Assembly: GCF_034479375.1 (NCBI RefSeq)
Contig: NZ_CP140155.1
Location: 4,130,501 to 4,194,500 of the forward strand
Direction: 5' to 3'
Length of the DNA: 64,000 nucleotides
From: Rhodopseudomonas palustris
GTDB taxonomy: Bacteria > Pseudomonadota > Alphaproteobacteria > Rhizobiales > Xanthobacteraceae
Shown: one piece after another, positions 8,742 to 16,497 of the stretch
Layout of the letters: each line of letters begins with the position of its first letter
How positions within the stretch are numbered: position 1 is the first letter of the stretch
Notes under the pieces: generated by a model
What the model was told of the DNA's origin: nothing
Databases searched by the model: none
What the model saw: only the letters and a program-made list of their open reading frames with translations
Program-made: the position numbers and the translations under genes

Positions 8742-9377
8742 CTATCTCCCGATGATCATCGCGCGCAGGCTCTTCGGCACCAGCAGCGCCAGCACGACGT
8801 GCACGACGAGAAACGCGACGATCGCCGCCATCGCAAAGAAGTGCACGTAGCGCGCGGTGTCGTAGCCGCCGAACAGGGCGGTGAGCGTCTGGAACTGCAC
8901 CGGCTTCCAGATCGACAGCCCGGACAGCACGACCAGGACGCCGACCAGCAAGATACCGGCATAGAGCAGCTTCTGGACGTAGTTGTAAGTGGTGAGGTCG
9001 CTGTGCGACAGCCGGAAGGTCGCGGCCCTGGCGAGGTCGGAGGCGACGCCCCGCGGCGTGATCGGCCACAGCTTGCGGCGGAAGCGGCCGGTGGCGAAGC
9101 CGAGCGCGACATACAGCACGCCGTTGATCACCAGCACCCACATCGCCGCGAAGTGCCACAGCAGGCCGCCGCCGAGCCAGCCGCCCAGCGTGATGCTGCG
9201 CGAGAACTGGAAATCGAACAGCGGCGAGGCGTTGTAGATCTGCCAGCCGGACATGATCATCACGATCATCGCGATGGCATTGATCCAGTGCATGATCCGC
9301 ACCCAGGCGGGCTGGATCACTTTTCGCGCAGCGCCGGCGCCGGCGGCATCGTCTTCACTGAGCGTCGTGCTCGACAT
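8742..9377 (-). CDS. Cytochrome b561-type membrane subunit, partner of the molybdoenzyme
   Basis: A 211-residue protein with about four transmembrane helices and several His suited to bind two b-type hemes: RIMHWINAIAMIVMIMSGW, LWHFAAMWVLVINGVLY, and VHFFAMAAIVAFLVVHVVLA. This is the pattern of the Ni/Fe-hydrogenase or thiosulfate-reductase cytochrome b family rather than the six-helix MsrQ fold. It probably passes quinol electrons to the periplasmic molybdoenzyme encoded 3 bases downstream. The spacing implies a two-gene operon. Confidence 0.87.
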   Translation of the reverse strand: MSSTTLSEDDAAGAGAARKVIQPAWVRIMHWINAIAMIVMIMSGWQIYNASPLFDFQFSRSITLGGWLGGGLLWHFAAMWVLVINGVLYVALGFATGRFRRKLWPITPRGVASDLARAATFRLSHSDLTTYNYVQKLLYAGILLVGVLVVLSGLSIWKPVQFQTLTALFGGYDTARYVHFFAMAAIVAFLVVHVVLALLVPKSLRAMIIGR

Positions 9378-9600
9378 CGGCGGACATCCTGAAGCGGTTC
9401 GTCATCAAAGCGATGGCCTTGACGATACGGACTATAACCCCGCCTCGTTACGCCGCTTCCCTTCCACGGCGATGCCGACATCACCATTCCGATCACGAAA
9501 GCGCGAGCCGGTGTCCCGGCCCGCGCCCTTCGCGAAGCAGCGTGGGGGGCGCCGCTTCATCCGCCGCCTCGGGGGACGTTGGAAGCGGCGGAAGCGATGA

Positions 9601-10182
9601 TCAGGACGGCATCAGCACGGTGTCGACGACGTGGATCACGCCGTTCGACTGGTTGACGTTCGGGATCGTCACGGTCGAGCTGCCGCCCTTGCTGTCGACC
9701 AGCATCACCTGATCGCCCATGCGCTTGACGGTGAGGGTTTCGCCCTCGACGGTGGTGAGCTTCTTGCCGTCGGTGAGGTCGGCGGCGGCGAGCTTGCCGG
9801 GCACCACGTGATAGGTCAGGATCTTGGTGAGCTGCTTCTTGTTCTCGGGCTTCACCAGCGTGTCGACAGTGCCGGCGGGCAGCTTGCCGAAGGCGGCGTT
9901 GGTCGGCGCGAACACCGTGAACGGGCCCTTGCCTTCCAGCGTCTTGACCAGGCCGGCGGCCTTCACGGCGGCGACCAGCGTGGTGTGATCCTTGGAGTTC
10001 GCCGCGTTCTCGACGATGTTCTTCGACGGATACATCGGCGCGCCGCCGACCATCACGGTGTCGCCGCTGGCCTCGCTCTTCATCATCTTCTTGGATTCGG
10101 CCTGGGCCGGCACGGTCACGGTGGCGGTGAGAGCCAGCGCGCTCAGCGCCGCGGCGGACAAATAAGCAATTCGCTTCGACAT
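9601..10182 (-). CDS. Secreted fasciclin (FAS1) domain protein
   Basis: A 193-residue protein with a Sec signal peptide (MSKRIAYLSAAALSALALTATVTVPAQA; probable cut near residue 28). One FAS1 domain covers about residues 55-193, shown by FTVFAPTNAAFGKLPAGTV, the H-box-like ILTYHVVPGKL, and the terminal NGVIHVVDTVLMP. FAS1 domains mediate adhesion and matrix contacts; the ligand here is unknown. The ATG at 10182 follows GGGAGACGAAAC, a good ribosome site. Upstream there are more than 500 bases of repeat-rich DNA, so it is a single-gene unit. Confidence 0.92.
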   Translation of the reverse strand: MSKRIAYLSAAALSALALTATVTVPAQAESKKMMKSEASGDTVMVGGAPMYPSKNIVENAANSKDHTTLVAAVKAAGLVKTLEGKGPFTVFAPTNAAFGKLPAGTVDTLVKPENKKQLTKILTYHVVPGKLAAADLTDGKKLTTVEGETLTVKRMGDQVMLVDSKGGSSTVTIPNVNQSNGVIHVVDTVLMPS

Positions 10183-10752
10183 GTTTCGTCTCCCGATGGG
10201 TTGAAAGCCCACGCCACGCACGGGCGAGGGTTGCGAACGGCGGCGCGCCTGAAGGGCTCGCGGGGGCGCCGTCGTTGCAGCCAGTTACGGGAGGTTTCCG
10301 GCGGCAGTTTCAGAATAGATTTTTTGTCGCACGGTGAAACTAATCGCGAGGATCGACGTTCAGGCGCGTCGCGCGAGCGATGTCGTCGGGCTTGCTCATA
10401 GAGTGGCGAACGGTCGCAGGCGCCGCTTCCCCCACCCCGCCCCCCGATCAAGTCGGGGGCAGGCTCTCCCCCGCAAGCGGGAGAGGGGGCGCGCTGATCG
10501 TGTTGCGGACGATGCGGATGATCAGTTCGGTCAGAAGGCGCCGAACTATTTCATCAATTCGTATCGATAGCTGAATGAAAGACACGATCAGCGCCTCTTC
10601 CGACCGCTGCCGAACTCCCTCTCCCGCTTGCGGGAGAGGGTTGGGGTGAGGGCGAGCCGAGCACTCAGCAAGCGATTACCGAGAGTCAAATTCCCCCACC
10701 CGGATCGCGACGCTTTCCGACCTCACCCGCAAGCGGGAGAGGTCACTCAAAC
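10183..10752. other. Gene-free, repeat-rich spacer
   Basis: About 570 bases between the fasciclin and SDR genes. It holds CCCCGATCAAGTCGGGG and CTCTCCCCCGCAAGCGGGAGAG hairpins around 10440-10492. CTCTCCCGCTTGCGGGAGAG lies near 10620, and a CACCCGCAAGCGGGAGAGG half-copy near 10725. The stretch between is less GC-rich. I see no gene in it. Confidence 0.7.
10614..10746. repeat. CCCTCTCCCGCTTGCGGGAGAGGG hairpin repeats (two copies)
   Basis: A short, perfectly self-complementary CCTCTCCCGC-TTGCGGGAGAGG hairpin at about 10617-10640, with a second partial copy at 10724-10743. A third relative lies near 10466-10488. Confidence 0.7.
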
Positions 10753-11502
10753 TCACAACCCACCCACGAACGACCGATTCCAGGTCGGGCTGATCAGGAT
10801 CTCGTTGACGCAGACATGCGGCGGCATCGTTGCGACGAAGGCGATGGTGCGGCCGAGATCGTCGGGCTGCAGCATCCGCGCCTGATCCTCGGCGCTCGGC
10901 ACCACCGGACGCAGTTTCAGAATCGGCGTGGCGACCTCCGCCGGCATCAGGCAGCAGGCGCGCAGGCCGTTGACGCATTCGTCCATGTTGAAGGAATGCG
11001 TCAGCGCCAGCACCGCGTGCTTGGTGGTGGTGTAGGCCGGACCCGGCATCTTGGAGACGTGACGCCCCGCCCAGGACGACACGTTGATGATGCAGCCGTC
11101 CTGCTGCGCGCGCATCGTCGGCAGAACCGCGCGCATGCAGTACAGCACGCCGTCGAGATTGATCTCGACGAGCTTGTTCCAGCCGTCCAGCTCCATATCG
11201 GCCCAGCTCCGCTTCGGCACGTTGATGCCGGCGGAGTTGACGAGACAGTCGATGCGGCCGTGGGTCGCGACGATCCGGTCGGCGGCGGCGATCACGGCGT
11301 CGGAGTCGCCGACGTCGAGCGCGATCGCTTCGGCGGCGCCGCCTTTGGCCGTGATCTTCGCCACCACCGCGTCGAGTGCGTCGGCTCGCCGCCCCGACAC
11401 CACCACGGTGAATCCATCGGCGGCGAGCGCCTCCGCGCCGGCCTCGCCGATACCGCTGCCGCCGCCGGTGACCCAGGCCACGCGTTTCCCGTTCTTCGTC
11501 AT
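10753..11502 (-). CDS. Short-chain dehydrogenase/reductase (classical SDR)
   Basis: A 249-residue oxidoreductase. The cofactor loop is WVTGGGSGIGEAGA (T-G-x3-G-x-G), an acidic residue follows at LDVGDSD, and the NSAG motif is VNSAGIN. The catalytic Ser-Tyr-Lys set is INVSSWAGRH and AYTTTKHAV (Y-x3-K). Substrate unknown. The start ATG 11502 is preceded by GGAGAC; longer starts would overlap the divergent matB promoter. It is transcribed away from matB with an 88-base shared promoter gap, which suggests co-regulation with malonyl-CoA synthesis but does not prove it. Confidence 0.92.
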   Translation of the reverse strand: MTKNGKRVAWVTGGGSGIGEAGAEALAADGFTVVVSGRRADALDAVVAKITAKGGAAEAIALDVGDSDAVIAAADRIVATHGRIDCLVNSAGINVPKRSWADMELDGWNKLVEINLDGVLYCMRAVLPTMRAQQDGCIINVSSWAGRHVSKMPGPAYTTTKHAVLALTHSFNMDECVNGLRACCLMPAEVATPILKLRPVVPSAEDQARMLQPDDLGRTIAFVATMPPHVCVNEILISPTWNRSFVGGL

Positions 11503-11590
11503 GCAAACTGTCTCCGTTGCTTTGCGATGGACGTTCTTGCTATGCAATCGCCCTTCCCGAATGATGCATGAACGCGCACGGAACACCAAC

Positions 11591-13102
11591 ATGAACGCCA
11601 ATCTGTTTGCCCGCCTGTTCGCTGCGCTCGACGATCCGGACAGGCTCGCGATCGAAACCGCCGACGGAGGCAGGATCAGCTACGGCGATCTGGTCGCGCG
11701 CGCGGGCCGCGTCGCCAATGTGCTGGTGGCGCGCGGCGTGAAGACCGGCGATCGTGTCGCGGCGCAAACCGAGAAATCGGTCGAGGCGCTGGTGCTGTAT
11801 CTGGCCACGGTGCGGGCGGGCGCCGTCTATCTGCCGCTCAACACCGCCTATACGTTGCACGAACTCGATTATTTCATCACCGACGCCGAGCCGTCACTGG
11901 TGGTGTGCGATCCGGCAAAGCGCGACGGCATCGCGGCGATCGCCGCCAAGGTGAACGCCGCGGTCGAGACGCTGGGCGCCGACGGCCGAGGCTCGCTGAG
12001 CGATGCGGCGGCGCAGGCGTCGCCCGACTTCGCGACCGTGCCGCGCAGCGGCGACGATCTCGCCGCGATCCTCTACACCTCGGGCACCACCGGCCGCTCC
12101 AAGGGCGCGATGCTGAGCCACGACAACCTCGCGTCGAACTCGCTGACGCTGGTCGATGTCTGGCGCTTTTCGCCCGAGGACGTGCTGATCCACGCGCTGC
12201 CGATCTATCACACCCATGGTTTGTTCGTGGCCAGCAACGTCACGCTGTTCGCGCGCGCCGCGATGATCTTCCTGCCGAAGCTCGATCCGGAGCGGATCAT
12301 CGACCTGATGCCGCGCGCCACCGTGCTGATGGGGGTGCCGACGTTCTACACGCGACTGCTGCAGAGCCCGCGACTGACCAGGGACGCGACCAGCCACATG
12401 CGGCTGTTCATCTCCGGCTCGGCGCCGCTGTTGGCCGAGACCCATCGCGAATGGTCGGCGCGCACCGGCCACGCCGTGCTCGAGCGCTACGGCATGACCG
12501 AGACCAACATGAACACCTCGAACCCGTATGACGGCGAGCGCGTGCCCGGCGCGGTCGGCCCGGCGCTGCCCGGCGTCTCGGCGCGCGTCACCGATCCCGA
12601 AACCGGCCGCGAATTGCCGCCGGGCGAGATCGGCATGATCGAGGTGAAGGGCCCGAACGTGTTCAAGGGCTATTGGCGGATGCCGGAAAAGACCAAGTCG
12701 GAATTCCGCGACGACGGCTTCTTCATCACCGGCGATCTCGGCAAGATCGACGAGCGCGGCTACGTCCACATTCTCGGCCGCGGCAAGGATCTGGTGATCA
12801 CCGGCGGCTTCAACGTCTATCCGAAGGAAATCGAGAGCGAGATCGACGCCATGCCGGGCGTGATCGAATCCGCGGTGATCGGCGTGCCGCACGCCGATTT
12901 CGGCGAGGGCGTCACCGCCGTGGTGGTGCGCGACAAGGCCGCCTCGATCGACGAGGCGCAAGTCCTGAAGGGCCTCGACGGCCAGCTCGCCAAATTCAAG
13001 ATGCCGAAGAAAGTGTTGTTCGTCGACGACCTGCCGCGCAACACCATGGGCAAGGTCCAGAAGAACGTGCTGCGCGAGACCTACAAGGACATCTACAAGT
13101 AA
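11591..13102 (+). CDS. matB: Malonyl-CoA synthetase MatB
   Basis: A 503-residue ANL-superfamily enzyme that activates malonate (and methylmalonate) to the CoA thioester with ATP. Motifs in order: LYTSGTTGRSKGAM (P-loop, near residue 160), the HALPIYHTHGLF substrate pocket, SGSAPLLAETH, YGMTETNMN, FFITGDLGKID, the hinge GRGKDLVITGGFNVYPKEIE, and the adenylation Lys in PRNTMGKVQK (Lys488). The sequence closely follows the characterised R. palustris MatB as I know it, including length and Lys488. In that organism this lysine is acetylated by Pat, so post-translational control is likely. The start ATG has no strong ribosome site; MNANLFARL matches the known N-terminus. Confidence 0.96.
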   Translation: MNANLFARLFAALDDPDRLAIETADGGRISYGDLVARAGRVANVLVARGVKTGDRVAAQTEKSVEALVLYLATVRAGAVYLPLNTAYTLHELDYFITDAEPSLVVCDPAKRDGIAAIAAKVNAAVETLGADGRGSLSDAAAQASPDFATVPRSGDDLAAILYTSGTTGRSKGAMLSHDNLASNSLTLVDVWRFSPEDVLIHALPIYHTHGLFVASNVTLFARAAMIFLPKLDPERIIDLMPRATVLMGVPTFYTRLLQSPRLTRDATSHMRLFISGSAPLLAETHREWSARTGHAVLERYGMTETNMNTSNPYDGERVPGAVGPALPGVSARVTDPETGRELPPGEIGMIEVKGPNVFKGYWRMPEKTKSEFRDDGFFITGDLGKIDERGYVHILGRGKDLVITGGFNVYPKEIESEIDAMPGVIESAVIGVPHADFGEGVTAVVVRDKAASIDEAQVLKGLDGQLAKFKMPKKVLFVDDLPRNTMGKVQKNVLRETYKDIYK

Positions 13103-13110
13103 CAAGTCGC

Positions 13111-13230
13111 GTCATTCCGGGGCGCGCGTGAAACGCGCGAACCCGGAATCTCGAAGTTGTTGCACGCTAGGTCGTTTCCATCACCGCGAGATTCCGGGTT
13201 CGCTCGCTGGTGCGAGCGCCCCGGAATGAC
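13111..13230. repeat. Palindromic repeat, GTCATTCCGGGGCGC family (copy 2)
   Basis: GTCATTCCGGGGCGCGCGTG on the left and GCGCCCCGGAATGAC on the right, with inner arms GAACCCGGAATCTCG and CGAGATTCCGGGTTC. It starts 8 bases after the matB stop. Confidence 0.85.
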
Positions 13231-13245
13231 TGATGTGCGGAGGGC

Positions 13246-13358
13246 TCCCCTCCCCCTTGCGGGGAGGGGTCGGGGGTGGGGGTCCACGAGTCGCAGTGCC
13301 CGCGGTACCCCCATCCCGGCCTCCGCTTCGCTCGGCCGACCCTCCTCGCAAGGGGATA
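13246..13358. repeat. TCCCCTCCCCCTTGCGGGGAGGGG-type repeat
   Basis: A GC-rich hairpin CTCCCCTCCCC-CTTGC-GGGGAGGGG followed by GTCGGGGGTGGGGGTCC. A mirrored end reads TACCCCCATCCC...GACCCTCCTCGCAAGGGG. It is a diverged relative of the 146-bp element at 28371 and 52444. Confidence 0.65.
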
Positions 13359-13436
13359 GGAACGCGGTTCAGGGGCATATCGAGTGCCCGGAAGTCGCAA
13401 GATGCGTAGTTTGGGAAATTTCGACGCGGCCGAGGA

Positions 13437-13466
13437 GGGCCGCCTCCAAACGATAGAGGCGGCCCG
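13437..13466. terminator. Hairpin downstream of the DUF3892 gene
   Basis: GGGCCGCCTC-CAAACGATA-GAGGCGGCCC is a perfect 10-base stem, 20 bases past the leftward stop. There is no T-run on either side, so termination is plausible rather than certain. Confidence 0.45.
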
Positions 13467-13486
13467 TTGGTTTCAGCTATGTCCTG

Positions 13487-13786
13487 TCACGGGCATTCGG
13501 GGAGGGAGAGCAGGTTGTTGGGTTGCTCTCCGTCGGCTTCGGTTTTTAGATACTTGTTGCCAAAGCGGCTTACGGCGACGGTAACCCAAACAGCATCCCC
13601 GTGAAGAGGCTTGACCCAGAAGCGCCATTCTCGCGCCTCCAGAAGGCGGATGGCTTCCTCTTGAGTGATCCGCCATGGTGCGTCCTCGTAACCGCCTACA
13701 TGGGTGATGCGTTCGTGGGGATTGAACCGATCAGACTTGCGGATGCACTTAATCTGACAGGTTTTAATCGCGGTAGAAGTGTTCAT
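13487..13786 (-). CDS. DUF3892-domain small protein
   Basis: A 99-residue protein in a local low-GC patch. It shows the whole DUF3892 pattern: IKCIRKSDRFNPHERITHVG, a GG turn, then WRITQEEAIRLLE, WRFWVKPL, VWVTVAVSRFGNKYLKTEAD and a final NNLLSLPECP. The family is small, widespread, often in accessory regions, and has no established function, so none is assigned. The start ATG 13786 follows AACGGAGATGGACA, giving GGAG. A GC-rich hairpin (13437-13466) lies just past its stop. Base composition unlike the neighbours suggests acquisition. Confidence 0.82.
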   Translation of the reverse strand: MNTSTAIKTCQIKCIRKSDRFNPHERITHVGGYEDAPWRITQEEAIRLLEAREWRFWVKPLHGDAVWVTVAVSRFGNKYLKTEADGEQPNNLLSLPECP

Positions 13787-14303
13787 TGTCCATCTCCGTT
13801 AACAACGTGAGGACGGGCTTGACCACTGGCAATAACTCCGATTCTATCGGCGTGCTGACTATTGCGCAGTGTCCCGCCTTGCCCGTCTCGTGGGTGAGTA
13901 GCGGGCCGAAACTTCGGAGCCGTCGAGCCGTGCAAGGGCTCGGCGGCTTCTTAGTTCCGGTTGTCGACGAAGGTATGGGAACCTCGTCCGACGCGTCAAG
14001 CAATAGTGCGGGTTCCTGAATCAAATACTAAATGTGGTAATTTCGGGTGGAAAACTGGGGTATGCCAAGTTTAACTTCTGACATTAACCCGCTGACCTAT
14101 CTGGAAGATTCATCCGGACGGCGGGGCGCGGGCCAGATGCTCCAATGCTGACGTTTCGAATGCTGGTAGTAATCTTCCACCGAACTGCCACCGTTATTCA
14201 CAGGGCGCTGTTAGTGGCCGTGCCCTGAGTGAGACATGAGTTAGTAGCCGCACTCGTTGCAGAAAGAGTGGCGTGGTAAGCAAGCGCGAATACAAGATCG
14301 CGC
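13787..14303. other. Low-GC gene-free spacer with a possible gene remnant
   Basis: About 517 bases of markedly lower GC than the surroundings. No convincing gene is present. A 29-codon open frame at 14062-14151 starts with ATG after GGGG and encodes MPSLTSDINPLTYLEDSSG; it looks like the beginning of a longer protein cut short. I cannot identify it. Together with the DUF3892 gene this patch looks like the residue of an inserted segment. Confidence 0.5.
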
Positions 14304-15287
14304 CTACACCACGTGATCCGGCGCAAGCGCGCAGGAGGCCGGGTCGGTCTCGATCTGCACCGTCGCATGGGCGATGCCGAAATCGTGCTGCAGTTCGTGG
14401 GCGATCTCGATCAGGAAGGCATCGCCGGGCGGCCCCGACGGAATCACCAGATGGCAGGTCAGCGCCACTTCGGTGGTCGACATCGGCCAGATGTGCAGAT
14501 CGTGCAGTTGCGTCACGCCGGGCCGGCTCGCCAGGAACGCGCGCACCGCGGCCGGATCGATGCCGCGCGGCACCGCACCGAGCGACATCGCGGTGGAGTC
14601 GCGCAGCAACCCCCAAGTGCCCCAGACGATCACGCCGACGACGACGAGACTCACCGCCGGGTCGATCCAGGTCCAGCCGCTGAACAGGATCACCACGCCG
14701 GCGATCACCACGGCGGCCGAGACGCCGGCGTCGGCGACCATGTGCAGATAGGCGCCGCGGATGTTGAGATCGCTGTGGCGGCCGGCAAAGAACAGCCACG
14801 CCGTGGCGGCGTTGATGACGATGCCGACGCCGGCCACGATCATCATGGTGACGCCGGCGACCGGCTCGGGATTGAACAGCCGCAGGATCGCCTCCCAGCC
14901 GATCGCGCCGACCGCGAGTAGCAGGAACACCGCATTGAACAGCGCCGCGAGGATCGACGAGCCGCGCAGCCCGTAGGTGAAACGCGCCGAGGGTGGCCGC
15001 TTCGACAGTTCGGCGGCGACCCAGGCGACGGCGAGGCCGAGCACGTCGGACAGATTGTGGCCGGCGTCGGCGAGCAGCGCCATCGAATTGCCGAGCCAGC
15101 CGAACACCGCTTCGACGATCACGAAGCCGATGTTGAGCCCGATGCCGATCGCAAAGGCGCGGCCGAAATCCTTCGGGGCATGACTATGCGCGCCGGGACC
15201 ATGGCCATGCGCGTGATGATGATCGGCGCGGCCGTGATCGTGCCGGCCGGCATGGTCATCGTGGCAATGATCTTCGGCGTGGGTCAT
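14304..15287 (-). CDS. Cation diffusion facilitator (Zn/Co/Cd-type) exporter
   Basis: A 327-residue CDF transporter. Residues 1-38 are very rich in His (HDDHAGRHDHGRADHHHAHG), a cytoplasmic metal-binding tail. About six transmembrane helices follow. Helix 2 carries the metal-site motif LLADAGHNLSDVLG (D-x3-D/H type, here HNLSD), and helix 5 carries GAYLHMVADAGVSA. The C-terminal cytoplasmic domain has TQLHDLHIWPMSTTEVALTCHLV, the conserved CDF fold. It likely uses the proton gradient to expel divalent metals such as zinc or cobalt. No metal-responsive regulator is adjacent. Confidence 0.93.
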   Translation of the reverse strand: MTHAEDHCHDDHAGRHDHGRADHHHAHGHGPGAHSHAPKDFGRAFAIGIGLNIGFVIVEAVFGWLGNSMALLADAGHNLSDVLGLAVAWVAAELSKRPPSARFTYGLRGSSILAALFNAVFLLLAVGAIGWEAILRLFNPEPVAGVTMMIVAGVGIVINAATAWLFFAGRHSDLNIRGAYLHMVADAGVSAAVVIAGVVILFSGWTWIDPAVSLVVVGVIVWGTWGLLRDSTAMSLGAVPRGIDPAAVRAFLASRPGVTQLHDLHIWPMSTTEVALTCHLVIPSGPPGDAFLIEIAHELQHDFGIAHATVQIETDPASCALAPDHVV

Positions 15288-15676
15288 CTGGAGGTCGGGC
15301 GCGAGGGGGAGGCGGGGGCGTGATCGGGGCCGTGACCGAGCATCGCACGGCCATGCCTCGGCGGGAAGCGACGCCGTTTAGAACCGCTTAGAGCGCTTCA
15401 AAAGTGCTGCAGTTTCTTACCTTTGCGGTGCGGGCGGCCGTCGGAAGACGTGCCGGACAGGAAGCCTTCGGATCAGTGAACCGATTTTCATTTGTATCCG
15501 AAGCCTGCTGCGACGGAAAGCACCATCGCCTTGGCACAGCGTACACTTCAAACAGTGATTTGGAGTTCAATAAACGTGAATTCGTCGTTGCACTCGCTGA
15601 ACGACCTTCGTAAATAAGGTCACCTTCGCGAGCCCTGACCGGGCCCTGTCCGCTTGCAGCCAACCTATAGCAGCCG
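15288..15676. other. Intergenic region carrying the sdh promoter
   Basis: About 390 bases between the divergent CDF and sdhC starts. GC drops around 15440-15610. No open frame here resembles a known protein, and I could not pick a promoter with confidence. It must hold the control region of sdhCDAB. Confidence 0.5.
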
Positions 15677-16075
15677 ATGACCGCCAGGATCGACCGACCG
15701 CTTTCGCCCCACATGCAGGCCTACCGCTGGAGCCTGACGATGGCACTGTCCATCGTCCACCGCGCCACCGGTATTGCGCTGTACTTTGGAACCCTTCTGC
15801 TGGCCTGGTGGCTGATCGCCTGCGCCGCAGGCCCCGCCGCCTACGCCAACGTTCAGGCCTTCACCGGCAGCTGGATCGGACGTCTGATCCTGTTCGGCTA
15901 CACCTGGGCGCTGATGCACCATCTGCTCAGCGGCGTCCGTCATTTCGTCTGGGACCTCGGCTACGGCTTCAAGACCGCCGACCGCGAATGGCTGACCTGG
16001 GCGGCGCTGATCGGCGGCATCGTGTCGACGGTGCTGCTCTGGGTGATCGCTTTCACGATGGGGGTCGCCCGATGA
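15677..16075 (+). CDS. sdhC: Succinate dehydrogenase cytochrome b556 subunit
   Basis: A 132-residue membrane anchor of complex II with three helices. It opens with RPLSPHMQAYRWSLTMALSI, the SdhC signature (RPLSPHLxxYR), followed by SIVHRATGIAL with quinone-site Ser and Arg. The heme-ligand His is in HHLLSGVRHFVWDLGYG. Its stop overlaps the sdhD start by 4 bases (ATGA), so the two are translationally coupled. First gene of sdhCDAB. Confidence 0.96.
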   Translation: MTARIDRPLSPHMQAYRWSLTMALSIVHRATGIALYFGTLLLAWWLIACAAGPAAYANVQAFTGSWIGRLILFGYTWALMHHLLSGVRHFVWDLGYGFKTADREWLTWAALIGGIVSTVLLWVIAFTMGVAR

Positions 16076-16494
16076 GCGTCGAAGAATCCCACGGCACCGC
16101 GCGGCGGCGCGAGGCCACGATGCGCACGCCGATGGGCAAGGTGCGCAAATTCGGCCCGGCCGGCTCCGGCACCTCGGATTTCTGGCAGCAGCGCATCACC
16201 GGCGTGGCGATGACGCTGCTGATCCTGCCGGTGATCGTCGTCATCATGATGCTGCTCGGCCGCAACCAGGCCGGCGCGGCGCAGATCCTCGGCTCGCCGC
16301 TGATCTCGCTGACCATGATCCTGTTCATCATCGCCAGCGCGATCCACATGAAGATCGGCATGCAGGTGGTGATCGAGGACTACATCCAGAACGAGAAGCT
16401 CAAGCTCGTGACCGTGATGGCCAACAATTTCTTCTCGATCGCCGTGGCACTCGCCGCGATCTTCGCGATCTTCAAACTCGCATCCGGAGTGTAA
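16072..16494 (+). CDS. sdhD: Succinate dehydrogenase hydrophobic membrane anchor subunit
   Basis: A 140-residue membrane anchor of complex II. TMRTPMGKVRKFGPAGSGTSDFW is the alphaproteobacterial SdhD opening, then WQQRITGVAMTLLIL (helix 1), an amphipathic LISLTMILFIIASAIHMKIGMQVVIEDY with the heme-ligand His, and a last helix NNFFSIAVALAAIFAIFKL. It starts within the ATGA overlap with sdhC and ends 3 bases before sdhA. Confidence 0.94.
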   Translation: MSVEESHGTARRREATMRTPMGKVRKFGPAGSGTSDFWQQRITGVAMTLLILPVIVVIMMLLGRNQAGAAQILGSPLISLTMILFIIASAIHMKIGMQVVIEDYIQNEKLKLVTVMANNFFSIAVALAAIFAIFKLASGV

Positions 16495-16497
16495 CGC

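Noticed and set aside
10614..10746. Possible CRISPR array in the CCCTCTCCCGC repeats
   Set aside because: Copies are palindromic, irregularly spaced and few, and no cas genes are present.
13764..14024. Small overlapping frames on both strands upstream of the DUF3892 gene
   Set aside because: Neither has a ribosome site or a recognisable sequence, and one overlaps the DUF3892 start.
15404..15613. 69-codon frame in the sdh upstream region
   Set aside because: No ribosome site and no family resemblance; treated as spacer.
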